Counted from the first letter of the stretch, positions 6,316 to 14,728 are shown. The stretch is 40,304 nucleotides of DNA from a virus (IMGVR_UViG_3300046733_000374:1-40304), one strand, 5' to 3'. Notes: a model not told the origin generated them from the sequence alone. Program-made: numbers and translations.

Positions 6316-9110
6316 GTTACGTAGACGCTTATTACAATAAAGACAAAGACATTGTTCAAGTCGTAGAGCGTGTCAACGGCAAGAGAGTTTATAATGACTT
6401 TCCTGCTTGGCGTACGTTCTATGTGAAAGACCCACGTGGGGATTTTACAAGCATTCATGGGGATAAAGTTCGCCAAGTTAAATGTAAACGTCTTAAAGAC
6501 TTACACAAAGAACGAAGAATTAATTCTGGAAAAGCATTCTATGAGAGTGATATCAAACCAGAAGTTCGTTGTTTGAGTGAAAATTATAATGGCGTCGATT
6601 CTCCAAACCTAAACATTGCATTCTTTGATATTGAGACTGACTTTGACGCAAATAAAGGCTTTGCGGATCCTAGTGACCCATTCATGCCAATCACTGCTAT
6701 CACTGTTCATCTACAATGGTTAGACTTGCTAGTAACACTTGCTATCCCACCTAAGCATATGCGTGAAGGTGAAGGACTAGAGGAAGCACAACGCATCTGT
6801 TCACAGTTTGAAAATACAGAATTGTATCTCAGTGAAGCAGATATGCTAAATGATTTCATGTCAGTGATAGAAGACGCAGACGTATTAACAGGTTGGAACT
6901 CAGAAGGGTATGATATTCCGTATACTATCAATCGTATAATTAAGGTATTAAGCAAGTCTCACACACGTAAGATGTGCTTGTGGGACTTGTATCCTTCTAA
7001 ACGTAAAGTAGTAAAGTATGGTAAAGAGAGTGATACATTTGATTTATCAGGTCGTATTCACCTTGACTACTTAGAACTGTATCGTAAGTATACTTACCAT
7101 GAAATGCATTCATATTCACTTGATACTATCGGTGAATACGAAGTAGGAGAAACTAAGACTCCATATGAAGGCACACTCGACCAGTTGTATAATAATGACT
7201 TTTATAAGTTTGTCGAATACAACAGGCAAGACGTTGCGCTACTTGATAAGATTGATAAGAAACTAAGATTTATTGAACTAGCAAATGAGATTGCCCACGA
7301 TAATACAGTAAACATTAAAACAACAATGGGTGCGGTTGCTGTTACTGAACAAGCAATCATCAATGAAGCACACAGACGAGGCATGGTCGTACCTGACAGA
7401 AAGAGAACTGACTGGAAGAACGATGATGATGAGTTTGAGCCAACAGATGCAGACTTAGAAGAAGCAGAGAAGCAAAAAGCGGCTGGTGCCTTTGTAGCAC
7501 AACCGAAGAAAGGTATACAACGTTGGGTTGCTGGTATTGATATTAACTCACTGTATCCTTCAGTTATTCGTGCAATGAATATGTCACCCGAAACTATTGC
7601 TGGACAATTAAAGCCTACACTAACAGAAGAAATGATTGGTAGTAGAATATCAGAAGGTAGAAAGACTGGTGCAAAGACATTCGGTGCCGCACAAGCATGG
7701 GAAGATACGTTTAGTGCAGAAGAATTTCGCTTAGTGAATGAACAAGACAAAGCAATTCCAATTACACTTGTACTAGAAGATGCGGCGTTCACCGAAGAAG
7801 TACTCACTGGTGCTGAACTATTTAATCTTATATTCTCTAGTGAATTAGATTGGTCTGTTAGTGCCAATGGTACTATTTTCAGACAAGATGTACAAGGTAT
7901 CATTCCGAGTTTGCTTGAACGTTGGTACGCCGAACGTCAGGAAATGCAACAGAAGAAGAAAGAGGCTATTGAAGCGGGTGACCAGGCGCAAATTGCTTTC
8001 TGGGATAAAAGACAACTTGTTAAGAAGATTAACTTGAACAGTTTGTACGGTGCGATTTTGAATCCAGGCTGTCGTTTCTATGACAAACGCATTGGTCAGA
8101 GTACAACATTAACTGGCCGTTGTATCACTCGACATATGGGTGCGAAGACTAACGAAGTGATTGTTGGTGAATATGATTACAAGGGACCATCTATCATATA
8201 TGGTGATACAGACTCTATTTACTATTCAATGTATCCTGTTTACAAACAAGAGATTGATGATGGTAGTATAGAATGGAATAAAGACAAAGTATTAGAATTG
8301 TATGATGAAGTTGCAAATCAAGTAAACGAAAGTTTTCCAGACTTTATGAAAATGTTCTTTAACGTCCCTCGTAAACAGGGAGAAATTATTCTTGCTGGTC
8401 GTGAGAATTGTGCAACAATGGGTATCTTCATTAAGAAGAAACGCTATGCTATGTTGATTTACGATGATGATGGAGTTCGCCGTGATGTAGATGGTAAGCC
8501 GGGCAAAGTAAAAGCGATGGGTCTTGACTTAAAACGCAGTGACACTCCAGATTATATGCAAGATTTCTTAGGTGAAGTTCTTCTTAAAATCTTAACAGAT
8601 GGAACTGAAGAAGAAGTTATTCAGATGGTTAAGACATTTAAGAAAGAGTTTAGAGCAAGAGCAGGCTGGGAAAAAGGTACTCCTAAACGTGTGAATAATC
8701 TTACTATGTATAGAAACAAAGTAGAGAAATTGCGTAAGCAAACTGGCAGAGACATTGTACTTGATGATGATACAAAGAAAGACAAAGTACATCTTCCTGG
8801 TCATGTATCTGCGGCTTTGAACTGGAATATGTTACGTGAGTTATATCAGGACAAATATTCTATTGAGATTGTTGATGGTATGAAAACTATCGTATGTAAA
8901 CTCAAACCCAATGCATTGAAACTAAAAAGTGTTGCGTATCCAATTGATGAAAATAAGATACCTCAATGGTTCCAAGAACTAGCATTTGACCATGACTTAA
9001 TGGAACAAACAATCGTTGATAAGAAGTTAGATAATCTTATCGGTGTATTGAAATGGGACTTGAGTGATGCAAATGCATCAGAAACTTTTGAGAACTTATT
9101 TGAATTCTAA
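6312..9110 (+). CDS. 43: Family B DNA polymerase (T4 gp43-like)
   Basis: 932 residues, close to T4 gp43 (898). It replicates the phage genome with polymerase and 3'-5' proofreading activities. Visible motifs: ExoI DIE at D106-E108; polymerase motif A DINSLYPS with D410; motif B KKINLNSLYG near 575; motif C YGDTDS with D632 and D634. All catalytic acids are present. The start is a TTG overlapping the upstream stop (TTGA) with no good Shine-Dalgarno, so initiation probably depends on coupling to the DsbA-like gene; the N-terminus (MSYVDAYYNKD, then a RVNGKRV motif) matches the T4 family, which supports this start. It is followed, with a TAATG overlap, by a methyltransferase-like gene and then by the sliding clamp it would load onto. 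Confidence 0.98.
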   Translation: MSYVDAYYNKDKDIVQVVERVNGKRVYNDFPAWRTFYVKDPRGDFTSIHGDKVRQVKCKRLKDLHKERRINSGKAFYESDIKPEVRCLSENYNGVDSPNLNIAFFDIETDFDANKGFADPSDPFMPITAITVHLQWLDLLVTLAIPPKHMREGEGLEEAQRICSQFENTELYLSEADMLNDFMSVIEDADVLTGWNSEGYDIPYTINRIIKVLSKSHTRKMCLWDLYPSKRKVVKYGKESDTFDLSGRIHLDYLELYRKYTYHEMHSYSLDTIGEYEVGETKTPYEGTLDQLYNNDFYKFVEYNRQDVALLDKIDKKLRFIELANEIAHDNTVNIKTTMGAVAVTEQAIINEAHRRGMVVPDRKRTDWKNDDDEFEPTDADLEEAEKQKAAGAFVAQPKKGIQRWVAGIDINSLYPSVIRAMNMSPETIAGQLKPTLTEEMIGSRISEGRKTGAKTFGAAQAWEDTFSAEEFRLVNEQDKAIPITLVLEDAAFTEEVLTGAELFNLIFSSELDWSVSANGTIFRQDVQGIIPSLLERWYAERQEMQQKKKEAIEAGDQAQIAFWDKRQLVKKINLNSLYGAILNPGCRFYDKRIGQSTTLTGRCITRHMGAKTNEVIVGEYDYKGPSIIYGDTDSIYYSMYPVYKQEIDDGSIEWNKDKVLELYDEVANQVNESFPDFMKMFFNVPRKQGEIILAGRENCATMGIFIKKKRYAMLIYDDDGVRRDVDGKPGKVKAMGLDLKRSDTPDYMQDFLGEVLLKILTDGTEEEVIQMVKTFKKEFRARAGWEKGTPKRVNNLTMYRNKVEKLRKQTGRDIVLDDDTKKDKVHLPGHVSAALNWNMLRELYQDKYSIEIVDGMKTIVCKLKPNALKLKSVAYPIDENKIPQWFQELAFDHDLMEQTIVDKKLDNLIGVLKWDLSDANASETFENLFEF

Positions 9111-9655
9111 TGGCAAAGAAAACATACACAGAACTAGTATCGGGGTTAGGCAGAAATAAAGCATCAGACGAATGCTATACACCTGCTGACCAAGTACTCC
9201 CTTTACTAAAATACCTAAATAAGGATATGACATACTATGAAGCAACGAGTGGAAAAAGTTCTAATATACTTGAAGGATTTCATAAGCACGGATATAATAT
9301 GGTTGGCTCAGGTGACACTGATTTCTTGGATTGTACTAGAAGTGATATATATGATGGTGTGATAACTAATCCACCATATAGTATTAAAGACAAATTCATT
9401 GAACATTGCTATTCACTGGGCAAACCATTTGCTCTATTGCTACCAGTAGCAAGTTTTCAAGGTGGGAAACGTGGTAAGATGTTTATTGAACACGGAATGT
9501 CTGCATTGGTATACAACAATCGTGTAGATTTTACGGGAAAGGGTAATCCAACATTCGGTAATGCTTGGTTTATTCATGGGTTTCTTCCTCCTAATACAAT
9601 TTATTGGGTAGACAATCCAAAACAAACTAAAAAAACATTTGACATCGATGTTTAA
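9110..9655 (+). CDS. Small NPPY-type SAM-dependent methyltransferase-like protein
   Basis: 181 residues. NPPY at 87-90 (ITNPPYSIKDKF) is the catalytic motif IV of N6-adenine and N4-cytosine amino-methyltransferases. The expected SAM-binding motif I (E-x-x-x-G-x-G) appears as YYEATSGKSSNI at 42-53, a divergent form, and D69-x-D71 may bind the SAM ribose. At 181 residues it is much shorter than usual modification enzymes and lacks an obvious target recognition domain. It may methylate DNA at low specificity or be inactive. Its ATG overlaps the polymerase stop (TAATG), placing it in the replication operon. MetK at 16509 could feed it. DNA as substrate is inference from the motif. Confidence 0.75.
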   Translation: MAKKTYTELVSGLGRNKASDECYTPADQVLPLLKYLNKDMTYYEATSGKSSNILEGFHKHGYNMVGSGDTDFLDCTRSDIYDGVITNPPYSIKDKFIEHCYSLGKPFALLLPVASFQGGKRGKMFIEHGMSALVYNNRVDFTGKGNPTFGNAWFIHGFLPPNTIYWVDNPKQTKKTFDIDV

Positions 9656-9670
9656 ATGTGTTAGTATTAT
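9639..9670 (+). promoter_or_regulatory. Possible weak promoter before the sliding clamp
   Basis: TTGACA (9639-9644) lies in the end of the upstream gene, with possible -10 boxes TAGTAT (9663-9668, spacer 18) or TATTAT (9665-9670, spacer 20). The spacing is not ideal, so this is weaker than the other promoters, but the clamp does follow a 44-base gap with a fresh AAAGGAG ribosome site. Confidence 0.35.
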
Positions 9671-9699
9671 AACAATGATTAATATAAAAGGAGAAGCAT

Positions 9700-10455
9700 A
9701 TGCATGATATTCTAAAAGATATCGTAAAGCACACACATTCGCTAGGTATTATCCAAGCGGCTAAAGTAACAACAAACGAGGAAGGCACATTGATTGATGC
9801 AATGGATGACGACCGTACAGTTGTGTTACGTGGTAAACTACATACACCAGTAGCAGAATTCACAGGTAAGTTCGGTCTAGGTCGTCTAGGTGTTCTTTCT
9901 GGTCTACTCAGTTACACAGGCGAAGATGCATCAGGTAAGGCAGTCAATGCCAACGTTGAAGTAGGTATTGAGGAACGCAATGGTGAAAATGTTCCGACTG
10001 AATTCAAGTTCACAGTTCCAGGTTCACTAGATAGTTCATATCGTGTAATCGTATCAGAACTAGTTGATGCTCAGATTAAAACTGCAAACTTTCGTGGTGC
10101 GCAATGGGACGTAGAGGTAATGCCAACACAGAAAGCAATCAAAGATTTGCAATACTTTGCAGGTATCTTAAGTGCATTTGACCCATTACTTACTGCACGT
10201 ACAGTAGATGGTGACTTGAAATTCTTTATCGGTGACCGCTCAACAGACAGAGTAGAACTTCCGTTTGCGAGTAATGTATCAGGTGAACTTAAAACAGGTT
10301 GGTCATTCCCATTGTCAACAGTATTGACAATTCTAAAATTAGGTGACACTTCAACTATGAGTGTTAAGATTTCAGACCAAGGTGCAATGATGATTCAAGT
10401 AGACAGTGGTTTAGGTTTATACGAATACATTCTACCAGCAAAATCAGGTAATTAA
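9700..10455 (+). CDS. 45: DNA polymerase sliding clamp (T4 gp45-like)
   Basis: 251 residues, somewhat longer than T4 gp45 (228). The sequence shows repeated beta-rich segments typical of the clamp fold (for example KFGLGRLGVLSGLLSY near 55 and TMSVKISDQGAMMIQVDSG near the end) and ends in a hydrophobic strand, YEYILPA. Clamps have no catalytic residues; the trimeric ring tethers the polymerase to DNA and in T4 also couples to late transcription through gp33/gp55, which would fit the T4-type late boxes seen here. The assignment rests on length, overall pattern and position next to the polymerase. The start has AAAAGGAGAAG six bases upstream. The DpdA gene begins three bases after its stop. Confidence 0.75.
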   Translation: MHDILKDIVKHTHSLGIIQAAKVTTNEEGTLIDAMDDDRTVVLRGKLHTPVAEFTGKFGLGRLGVLSGLLSYTGEDASGKAVNANVEVGIEERNGENVPTEFKFTVPGSLDSSYRVIVSELVDAQIKTANFRGAQWDVEVMPTQKAIKDLQYFAGILSAFDPLLTARTVDGDLKFFIGDRSTDRVELPFASNVSGELKTGWSFPLSTVLTILKLGDTSTMSVKISDQGAMMIQVDSGLGLYEYILPAKSGN

Positions 10456-10458
10456 TAT

Positions 10459-12015
10459 ATGGATTTAGGTCGCAATAATATCGATAGTGGGTATGCAATA
10501 TTTTTACCCGCTATCTCTAACTTCTATGTTCGCAAAATATCTCAGCACTACGCAGGTGTAACAGATATGTTCCCGCCGGAGCGCATTCCGAAAGGATTCG
10601 AGCATGGACTTGATGGTATGAATATCCTAGATAAAGATAAAGGCTATGTGCATTATTCACATGGTCTCTATTCGGCAGGACATGCCAACTTAGACTTAGA
10701 CGGTACTCTTATTGATGATGGTATGGTCACTAAACGTGATAGAGAAAATACTGTTCTTGTAGGGGATTCAGGTGGGTATCAGATAGGCTCTGGTGCATGG
10801 AAACTTGATTGGTCTGACTTTGAAAATGGTGCTGATTGGGTCAAGACCCGTGTTGGTATTATGACATGGTTAGAAGAATACTGTGATTACAGTATGACAC
10901 TTGATATTCCAGGCTGGGCACATCTTCCGCAATACCGTGATAGAACTGGACTTAAATCTTTCCAAGATTGTATGGATAAGACAATCTTTAATCACAAATT
11001 TTTTATCGAAAATCGTATACCAGGTAAGACTAAATTTTTGAATACGCTACACGGTTCTAATTGGGCAACCAGTGAAGAATGGTATCAACAAGTCAAACAA
11101 TTTAATGACCGAAGTATTTACGGCGATAGAGCATTTGAAGGATACGCTATGGCTGGCGACCACGCCGGCGATGCAGAACTTTTGTTACGAAGACTAATAA
11201 CAATGCGTGATGATGGTCTTTTAGCAGGAGATGATGTTTGGATTCATACTCTAGGTATCAGCGTTCTCCCGTGGGGTTGTATGCTTACTGCTATTCAACG
11301 CCAGTTACGAGAGCATGTTAATCCAAACATTACAATCTCATTTGATGCCGCTTCTCCTTACATAACAGCATCAAAGGGATTGGCTTACGACTATCCCGAC
11401 TTGAACTCAACGGCATGGAGTTATAAAACAAAGAAACTGAATTGGCGACAAGATATCAGCAATGATAATCAGCCTTGGATGTTCGAAGGTGAGATTGGTT
11501 CTCGTTTGAATATGCGAGATATCAATTATATGCAACCGGGTATGTTAAACAGAAATAACAAAGAAGCCAAATCAAGTTGGGATAGTCTATCTTATATTCT
11601 CATTCAAGCACACAATACAGAATATCATATTCGTGGTATGCAAGATGCGTTACGCAGATTTGACCACGAGTACGAAATGTTGCATGAGAAGATTAATATC
11701 AACAACTGGACTAAATCGAAAAAGGGAGATAAGAGTGCAGAACTTAGTGAAATGGTTCCTAAGAACGTACTATACTTTGCAAAGTTTGTAGAAGAACTGT
11801 TCGACCCGAAGAACCCAGACCCAATGCAGATGATATCAGATAACAGATTATTCTTGCGAGATTGTGAAGGTTCACGTGTACAGAACACAAGCACTACACC
11901 AGACTTTATGGAGTTTGAAGAAGCAAACGTCAAAACAGACGAATTTGTAGAGGCTGTCAAGGGTAAAAAGAAAGAATATGCTGAGCCCGAAGGAGTGGCA
12001 GACCTATTTGGATAA
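10459..12015 (+). CDS. dpdA: DpdA-like DNA 7-deazaguanine transglycosylase
   Basis: 518 residues, related to tRNA-guanine transglycosylase (TGT). GDSGGYQIGSG carries the family Asp (D103) in the DSGG(F/Y)Q motif, and SFDAASP near 296 matches the TGT nucleophile region (FDxxxPT), giving D296; between them YAMAGD and HTLGIS align with TGT loops that bind the base. In phages this family exchanges guanine in DNA for a 7-deazaguanine such as preQ0, protecting the genome from host restriction enzymes. FolE, QueE and a QueD-like candidate lie within 6 kb, which supports a DNA rather than tRNA role. The C-terminal 150 residues have no recognised TGT zinc-site motif. It follows the clamp by three bases and ends two codons before a perfect AAGGAGGT for the next gene. 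Confidence 0.88.
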   Translation: MDLGRNNIDSGYAIFLPAISNFYVRKISQHYAGVTDMFPPERIPKGFEHGLDGMNILDKDKGYVHYSHGLYSAGHANLDLDGTLIDDGMVTKRDRENTVLVGDSGGYQIGSGAWKLDWSDFENGADWVKTRVGIMTWLEEYCDYSMTLDIPGWAHLPQYRDRTGLKSFQDCMDKTIFNHKFFIENRIPGKTKFLNTLHGSNWATSEEWYQQVKQFNDRSIYGDRAFEGYAMAGDHAGDAELLLRRLITMRDDGLLAGDDVWIHTLGISVLPWGCMLTAIQRQLREHVNPNITISFDAASPYITASKGLAYDYPDLNSTAWSYKTKKLNWRQDISNDNQPWMFEGEIGSRLNMRDINYMQPGMLNRNNKEAKSSWDSLSYILIQAHNTEYHIRGMQDALRRFDHEYEMLHEKININNWTKSKKGDKSAELSEMVPKNVLYFAKFVEELFDPKNPDPMQMISDNRLFLRDCEGSRVQNTSTTPDFMEFEEANVKTDEFVEAVKGKKKEYAEPEGVADLFG

Positions 12016-12025
12016 GGAGGTCAAA

Positions 12026-12217
12026 ATGGATAATAATGATAAAAAATTAAGACACTTAGAAAGTTTAATTAAAAAGCATAGAGCAATTGACAAACAAGTA
12101 CAAAAAGAATATAGTATGCATGTTGATGTGGCAGAACTAAAAGTAAAAAAACTGCATATGAAAGAAGAAATCAAACGACTTGAAAGTGAGTTGAAAGCAG
12201 ATGGGTTCTTATTATAA
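12026..12217 (+). CDS. DUF465/YdcH-like small coiled-coil protein
   Basis: 63 residues, highly charged and helical. The pattern LIKKHRAIDKQVQKEY then AELKVKKLHMKEEIKRLE matches the DUF465 (YdcH) signature of a His-x-x-(Ile/Leu)-Asp helix followed by LKxKKLxLKDEI. The molecular function of that family is unknown. I chose the ATG at 12026 because AAGGAGGT, a near-perfect ribosome site, ends five bases upstream; the longer frame from 11978 lies inside dpdA. Its end overlaps the possible 12201 start of the next gene by 17 bases. Confidence 0.7.
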   Translation: MDNNDKKLRHLESLIKKHRAIDKQVQKEYSMHVDVAELKVKKLHMKEEIKRLESELKADGFLL

Positions 12218-12641
12218 TTACATTCTTAACGAAACACGAAAGGACAGATTGAAGATGGAAGCAAAAAGAAATATATGGGTTACATTTAAACGTGAAGGTA
12301 TTCATAAGTATCCAGCGGCGTTGGAAGACCCTGCACTAGCAACAGGTGATGAATATGATGTTAGTTTTTTAGGTTATCCACATCGACATATCTTTCATTT
12401 CAAAGTTATGATTTCAGTAACACATAATGATAGAGATATTGAATTCATTCAATTCAAACGTTGGCTTGAAAATCTTTATGGTAATGCGGACTCCGTATTA
12501 CAACTTGATTATAAATCTTGTGAAATGATTGCAGATGATTTGTATGCACAGATTAATGCAAAATATCCGGGTCGTGCAGTTACGATTGATGTTTCAGAAG
12601 ATGGTGAAAACGGAGCAATGATTGAATATGCCAGTAATTGA
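12201..12641 (+). CDS. QueD-like T-fold protein candidate (conserved phage protein)
   Basis: 146 residues. The layout resembles 6-carboxytetrahydropterin synthase (QueD): EGIHKYPAA in place of the first zinc His, then PHRHIFHFKVMISV in place of HGHxYxVxVxV, then EFIQFKRWLENL in place of VDFxxLKxxL, then SCEMIADDLYAQI in place of TxExLAxxI, and VSEDGENGAMIEY in place of the final Glu strand. Three His could bind zinc, but the catalytic Cys before HGH and the LDH His (here LDY) are absent. So it may be a divergent QueD or a binding protein of the same fold. Position just after dpdA and before folE and queE supports a deazapurine link (inference). ATG at 12255 preceded by AAAGGA is an alternative start. 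Confidence 0.5.
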   Translation: MGSYYNYILNETRKDRLKMEAKRNIWVTFKREGIHKYPAALEDPALATGDEYDVSFLGYPHRHIFHFKVMISVTHNDRDIEFIQFKRWLENLYGNADSVLQLDYKSCEMIADDLYAQINAKYPGRAVTIDVSEDGENGAMIEYASN

Positions 12642-13182
12642 GACACCACAAACAAAAGAAATACAAGATATGGTTAGGGTGGTCATGGACCATCCTCGAC
12701 CAGGTGTTGCTTACCAAGATATGGCGAGCATTTTTAATGCACCAAACGGATTATTAAAAGTAGTTACACTATTCAATGACTATCTCACACGAAATGCTAT
12801 TGAGTATGATAGAATTATTGGATTAGATGCACGTGGATTTCCAATGGCTGGGGCCTTAAGTGCAATGACTGGTAAGCCGTTCGCAATGGCTAGAAAGAAA
12901 GGCAAACTACCAGGAGAAACTATTTCTACAGAATACGAATTAGAGTACGGTACAGATGAACTACATTTACAAGTAGATGCAGTGACCCCATCAGAACGTA
13001 TTCTAGTAATTGATGATGTTATTGCTACAGGTGGGACACTTGAAGCAGTATCAAAGTTAGTTACACAATTTGATGCAACTATTGTATCAATTTTAAGTAT
13101 TATGGACTTGACTTTTTTAGGAGGTTCAGATAAACTTAAAGAAAATGGTCTTCACGTATTTTCTATATTACGTGAGGATTAG
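12628..13182 (+). CDS. apt: Adenine phosphoribosyltransferase
   Basis: 184 residues from the ATG at 12628. Converts adenine and PRPP to AMP, a purine salvage reaction in the cytoplasm. The type I phosphoribosyltransferase PRPP loop is ILVIDDVIATGGTLEA (about 128-143), and the family's FP(R/K)PGV-like opening appears as HPRPGVAYQDM (about 22-32); GLDARGFPMAGAL and KPFAMARKKGKLPG also match Apt. The gene overlaps the previous one by 14 bases. A frame from TTG at 12622 adds only two residues; ATG is preferred. Salvaged purines could feed replication and, through GTP, the deazaguanine pathway. Confidence 0.9.
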   Translation: MPVIETPQTKEIQDMVRVVMDHPRPGVAYQDMASIFNAPNGLLKVVTLFNDYLTRNAIEYDRIIGLDARGFPMAGALSAMTGKPFAMARKKGKLPGETISTEYELEYGTDELHLQVDAVTPSERILVIDDVIATGGTLEAVSKLVTQFDATIVSILSIMDLTFLGGSDKLKENGLHVFSILRED

Positions 13183-13202
13183 GTATCATGTTTAGATACC
13201 TA
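13180..13202 (+). other. Perfect hairpin at the end of apt
   Basis: TAGGTATC (13180-13187) and GATACCTA (13195-13202) form an 8-bp stem with a 7-base loop, starting at the stop codon of apt. A second 7-bp inverted repeat lies just upstream (13152-13158 with 13169-13175). No T run follows, so a terminator is unlikely; mRNA processing or stabilisation is possible. Confidence 0.5.
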
Positions 13203-13240
13203 GTACTAGAAAATAAACATAATTTTTGAAGAGGACAAAT

Positions 13241-14314
13241 ATGTTATATCTTATAGATTTGGAGAGTGTTGAATCCCGCTACACTAAGCAATGGAAGACA
13301 CATCTCCCCACATTGTTACGAAGTAATGGACGTGATGTTACTGTGATTGACGGACCTACTAATATCCCAGAAGCCACTACGCCCGGCGCATTTCTAAACT
13401 TTGGTGGTACAAACATCTATAAGAGCGCACAGTTAGAAAAGATTGCTAAACTATTTTGTGAAAACAAGATTAAAGATGGTGATTATTTTCTATATACTGA
13501 TGCGTGGAATCCCACTGTTATCCAGTTGAAATACATGGCAGAATTACTTGGGATAAAAATCCGTATTGGAGGGCTATGGCATGCTGGTAGTTATGACCCA
13601 CAAGATTTTCTAGGACGCTTAATTGGTGACAAGCCATGGGTTCGAAAAGCAGAAATGTCAATGTATGATTGTTATGATGATAACTATTTTGCAACTAAGT
13701 TTCATATCGATTTGTTCACAAATACTTTTTGGAATGACGATAGGGATATCGACAGGCAACTGCTTCACTCAATACGACAAGTAGGTTGGCCTATGGAATA
13801 TATAGAAACTGAACTCTCTGATTATCAGAATATGGAAAAGCAAGATATTATCTTGTTTCCTCACCGTATTGCTCCAGAGAAACAGCCAGAAGTGTTTGAT
13901 TTAATTGCTAATGAACTTCCTCAGTATAAGTTTATTAAGTGTCAGGAATTAAACATGTCTAAACATGAATACCATACCTTACTTGGTCAGGCTAAAATGG
14001 TGTTTAGTGCTAATTTACAAGAAACTCTTGGTATCTCAGTATACGAAGGTATTCAAGTAGGTGCTATTCCCATGATGCCTGACCGTCTTTCTTATTCTGA
14101 AATGTGGATTGATAAGTTTCTATATCCTAGTGAATGGACATCATCACTAGAGAACGCACAAGAACACATTGAAGAAATCAAGGCACATATCGTTAATCAA
14201 ATGGAATCTTATGAATTTGGATTGATGCAGGATTATCTAAAATCTGCAAAAGCAGAAGTAAACAGTTTTTTCTCAGCAGATAAATTAATTGAGAATATAG
14301 ATAAATACTATTGA
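13241..14314 (+). CDS. GT-B fold glycosyltransferase
   Basis: 357 residues from the ATG at 13241, which has GAAGAGGA seven bases upstream; the TTG at 13226 would add five residues. The C-terminal half shows the GT-B (GT4-like) nucleotide-sugar domain: ILFPHRIAPEKQPEVF (strand plus the R/K-rich donor loop, about 199-214) and then FSANLQETLGISVYEGIQVGAIPMMPDRLSY split over 258-290, where the Glu before GI and the following ExxxxG pattern bind the donor. It transfers a sugar from a nucleotide donor; whether the target is DNA, protein or a small molecule is unknown. A DNA target is attractive because dpdA, queE and folE surround it, and a phosphomannomutase-like gene lies at 19935. Both links are inference. 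Confidence 0.7.
   Translation: MLYLIDLESVESRYTKQWKTHLPTLLRSNGRDVTVIDGPTNIPEATTPGAFLNFGGTNIYKSAQLEKIAKLFCENKIKDGDYFLYTDAWNPTVIQLKYMAELLGIKIRIGGLWHAGSYDPQDFLGRLIGDKPWVRKAEMSMYDCYDDNYFATKFHIDLFTNTFWNDDRDIDRQLLHSIRQVGWPMEYIETELSDYQNMEKQDIILFPHRIAPEKQPEVFDLIANELPQYKFIKCQELNMSKHEYHTLLGQAKMVFSANLQETLGISVYEGIQVGAIPMMPDRLSYSEMWIDKFLYPSEWTSSLENAQEHIEEIKAHIVNQMESYEFGLMQDYLKSAKAEVNSFFSADKLIENIDKYY
14300..14307 (+). promoter_or_regulatory. T4-type late promoter box GATAAATA
   Basis: GATAAATA overlaps the end of the glycosyltransferase gene. The predicted late transcription start is about 14313, which is the first base of the hairpin/pseudoknot leader before the gene at 14358. Confidence 0.55.
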
Positions 14315-14351
14315 CGAAAGGGCTCCCATCCTTTTGTCTTTTATTTGGGAG
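14313..14351 (+). promoter_or_regulatory. Potential H-type pseudoknot covering the ribosome site
   Basis: Stem 1: GACGAAAGG (14313-14321) with CCTTTTGTC (14330-14338), 9 pairs including one G-U. Its loop holds CTCCCA (14323-14328), which pairs perfectly with TGGGAG (14346-14351), the Shine-Dalgarno of the gene at 14358. The two stems are compatible as an H-type pseudoknot, though the 7-base crossing loop is short for 9 pairs. It begins at the predicted late transcription start. It could be an autoregulatory translational operator, as known for T4 gene 32 mRNA. Confidence 0.5.
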
Positions 14352-14357
14352 AATAAT

Positions 14358-14651
14358 ATGTCACGATTCAGAGGCTTAAAAGTAAGTGCAGGTATGAATA
14401 GAGTTAGAGTACGCAGGTCTATCGATTTGAGAGAAATGCAAGACTTTGGCGATATTACATCAGCATCAGATGATTTACCAACAGCAGGTGCAACGCACCG
14501 TAAAGCAACCGGTGGTTCAACTGGCGCAACACGTGGTTATACTGACTTGTCAACTGTCAACGATTTAGTTGTAGTAGACACTCAGGATATGGGTTCGATA
14601 ACAGATAGTGCGGACACTGTATCATATAATGACGAACCATATCAGTACTAA
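14358..14651 (+). CDS. Hypothetical protein, 97 aa, late-promoter gene
   Basis: No family recognised. The start ATG at 14358 is chosen because GGGAG lies six bases upstream; an earlier in-frame ATG at 14334 lies within the leader structure. The N-terminus is basic (MSRFRGLKVS, then RVRVRR) and the rest is rich in Asp, Thr, Ser and Gly, suggesting an extended or structural protein. It has its own late promoter box, a structured leader and a strong terminator after it, so it is a single-gene transcription unit. Its position between glycosyltransferase and folE does not tell its role. Confidence 0.75.
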   Translation: MSRFRGLKVSAGMNRVRVRRSIDLREMQDFGDITSASDDLPTAGATHRKATGGSTGATRGYTDLSTVNDLVVVDTQDMGSITDSADTVSYNDEPYQY

Positions 14652-14671
14652 TACTTTTTAAATACGTTAGG

Positions 14672-14698
14672 AAACCCGGCATTTATGTCGGGTTTTTT
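14672..14698 (+). terminator. Intrinsic terminator
   Basis: AACCCGGC, loop ATTTAT, GTCGGGTT, with one G-U pair, then a run of T (14693-14698). It ends the unit at 14358 and is followed at once by the -35 box at 14700. Confidence 0.9.
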
Positions 14699-14699
14699 A

Positions 14700-14728
14700 T
14701 TGACATTTAGGCCTATTTCCTGTATAAT
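14700..14728 (+). promoter_or_regulatory. Consensus sigma70 promoter 1 for folE
   Basis: TTGACA (14700-14705), 17-base spacer, TATAAT (14723-14728): an exact consensus promoter, placed one base after the terminator T run. It would drive folE-queE-metK-rhodanese. Confidence 0.85.

Noticed and set aside
7202-7903. 233-codon reverse-strand open frame inside the DNA polymerase gene
   Set aside because: It lies wholly antisense to conserved polymerase motifs, has no ribosome site or promoter, and its composition (Ser/Ala/Val-rich) is what the complement of the real gene produces.
14313-14357. preQ1 riboswitch
   Set aside because: The leader folds as a possible pseudoknot and the phage makes deazaguanines, but the conserved preQ1-I loop and A-rich tail are not there; the gene downstream is also not a known queuosine gene.
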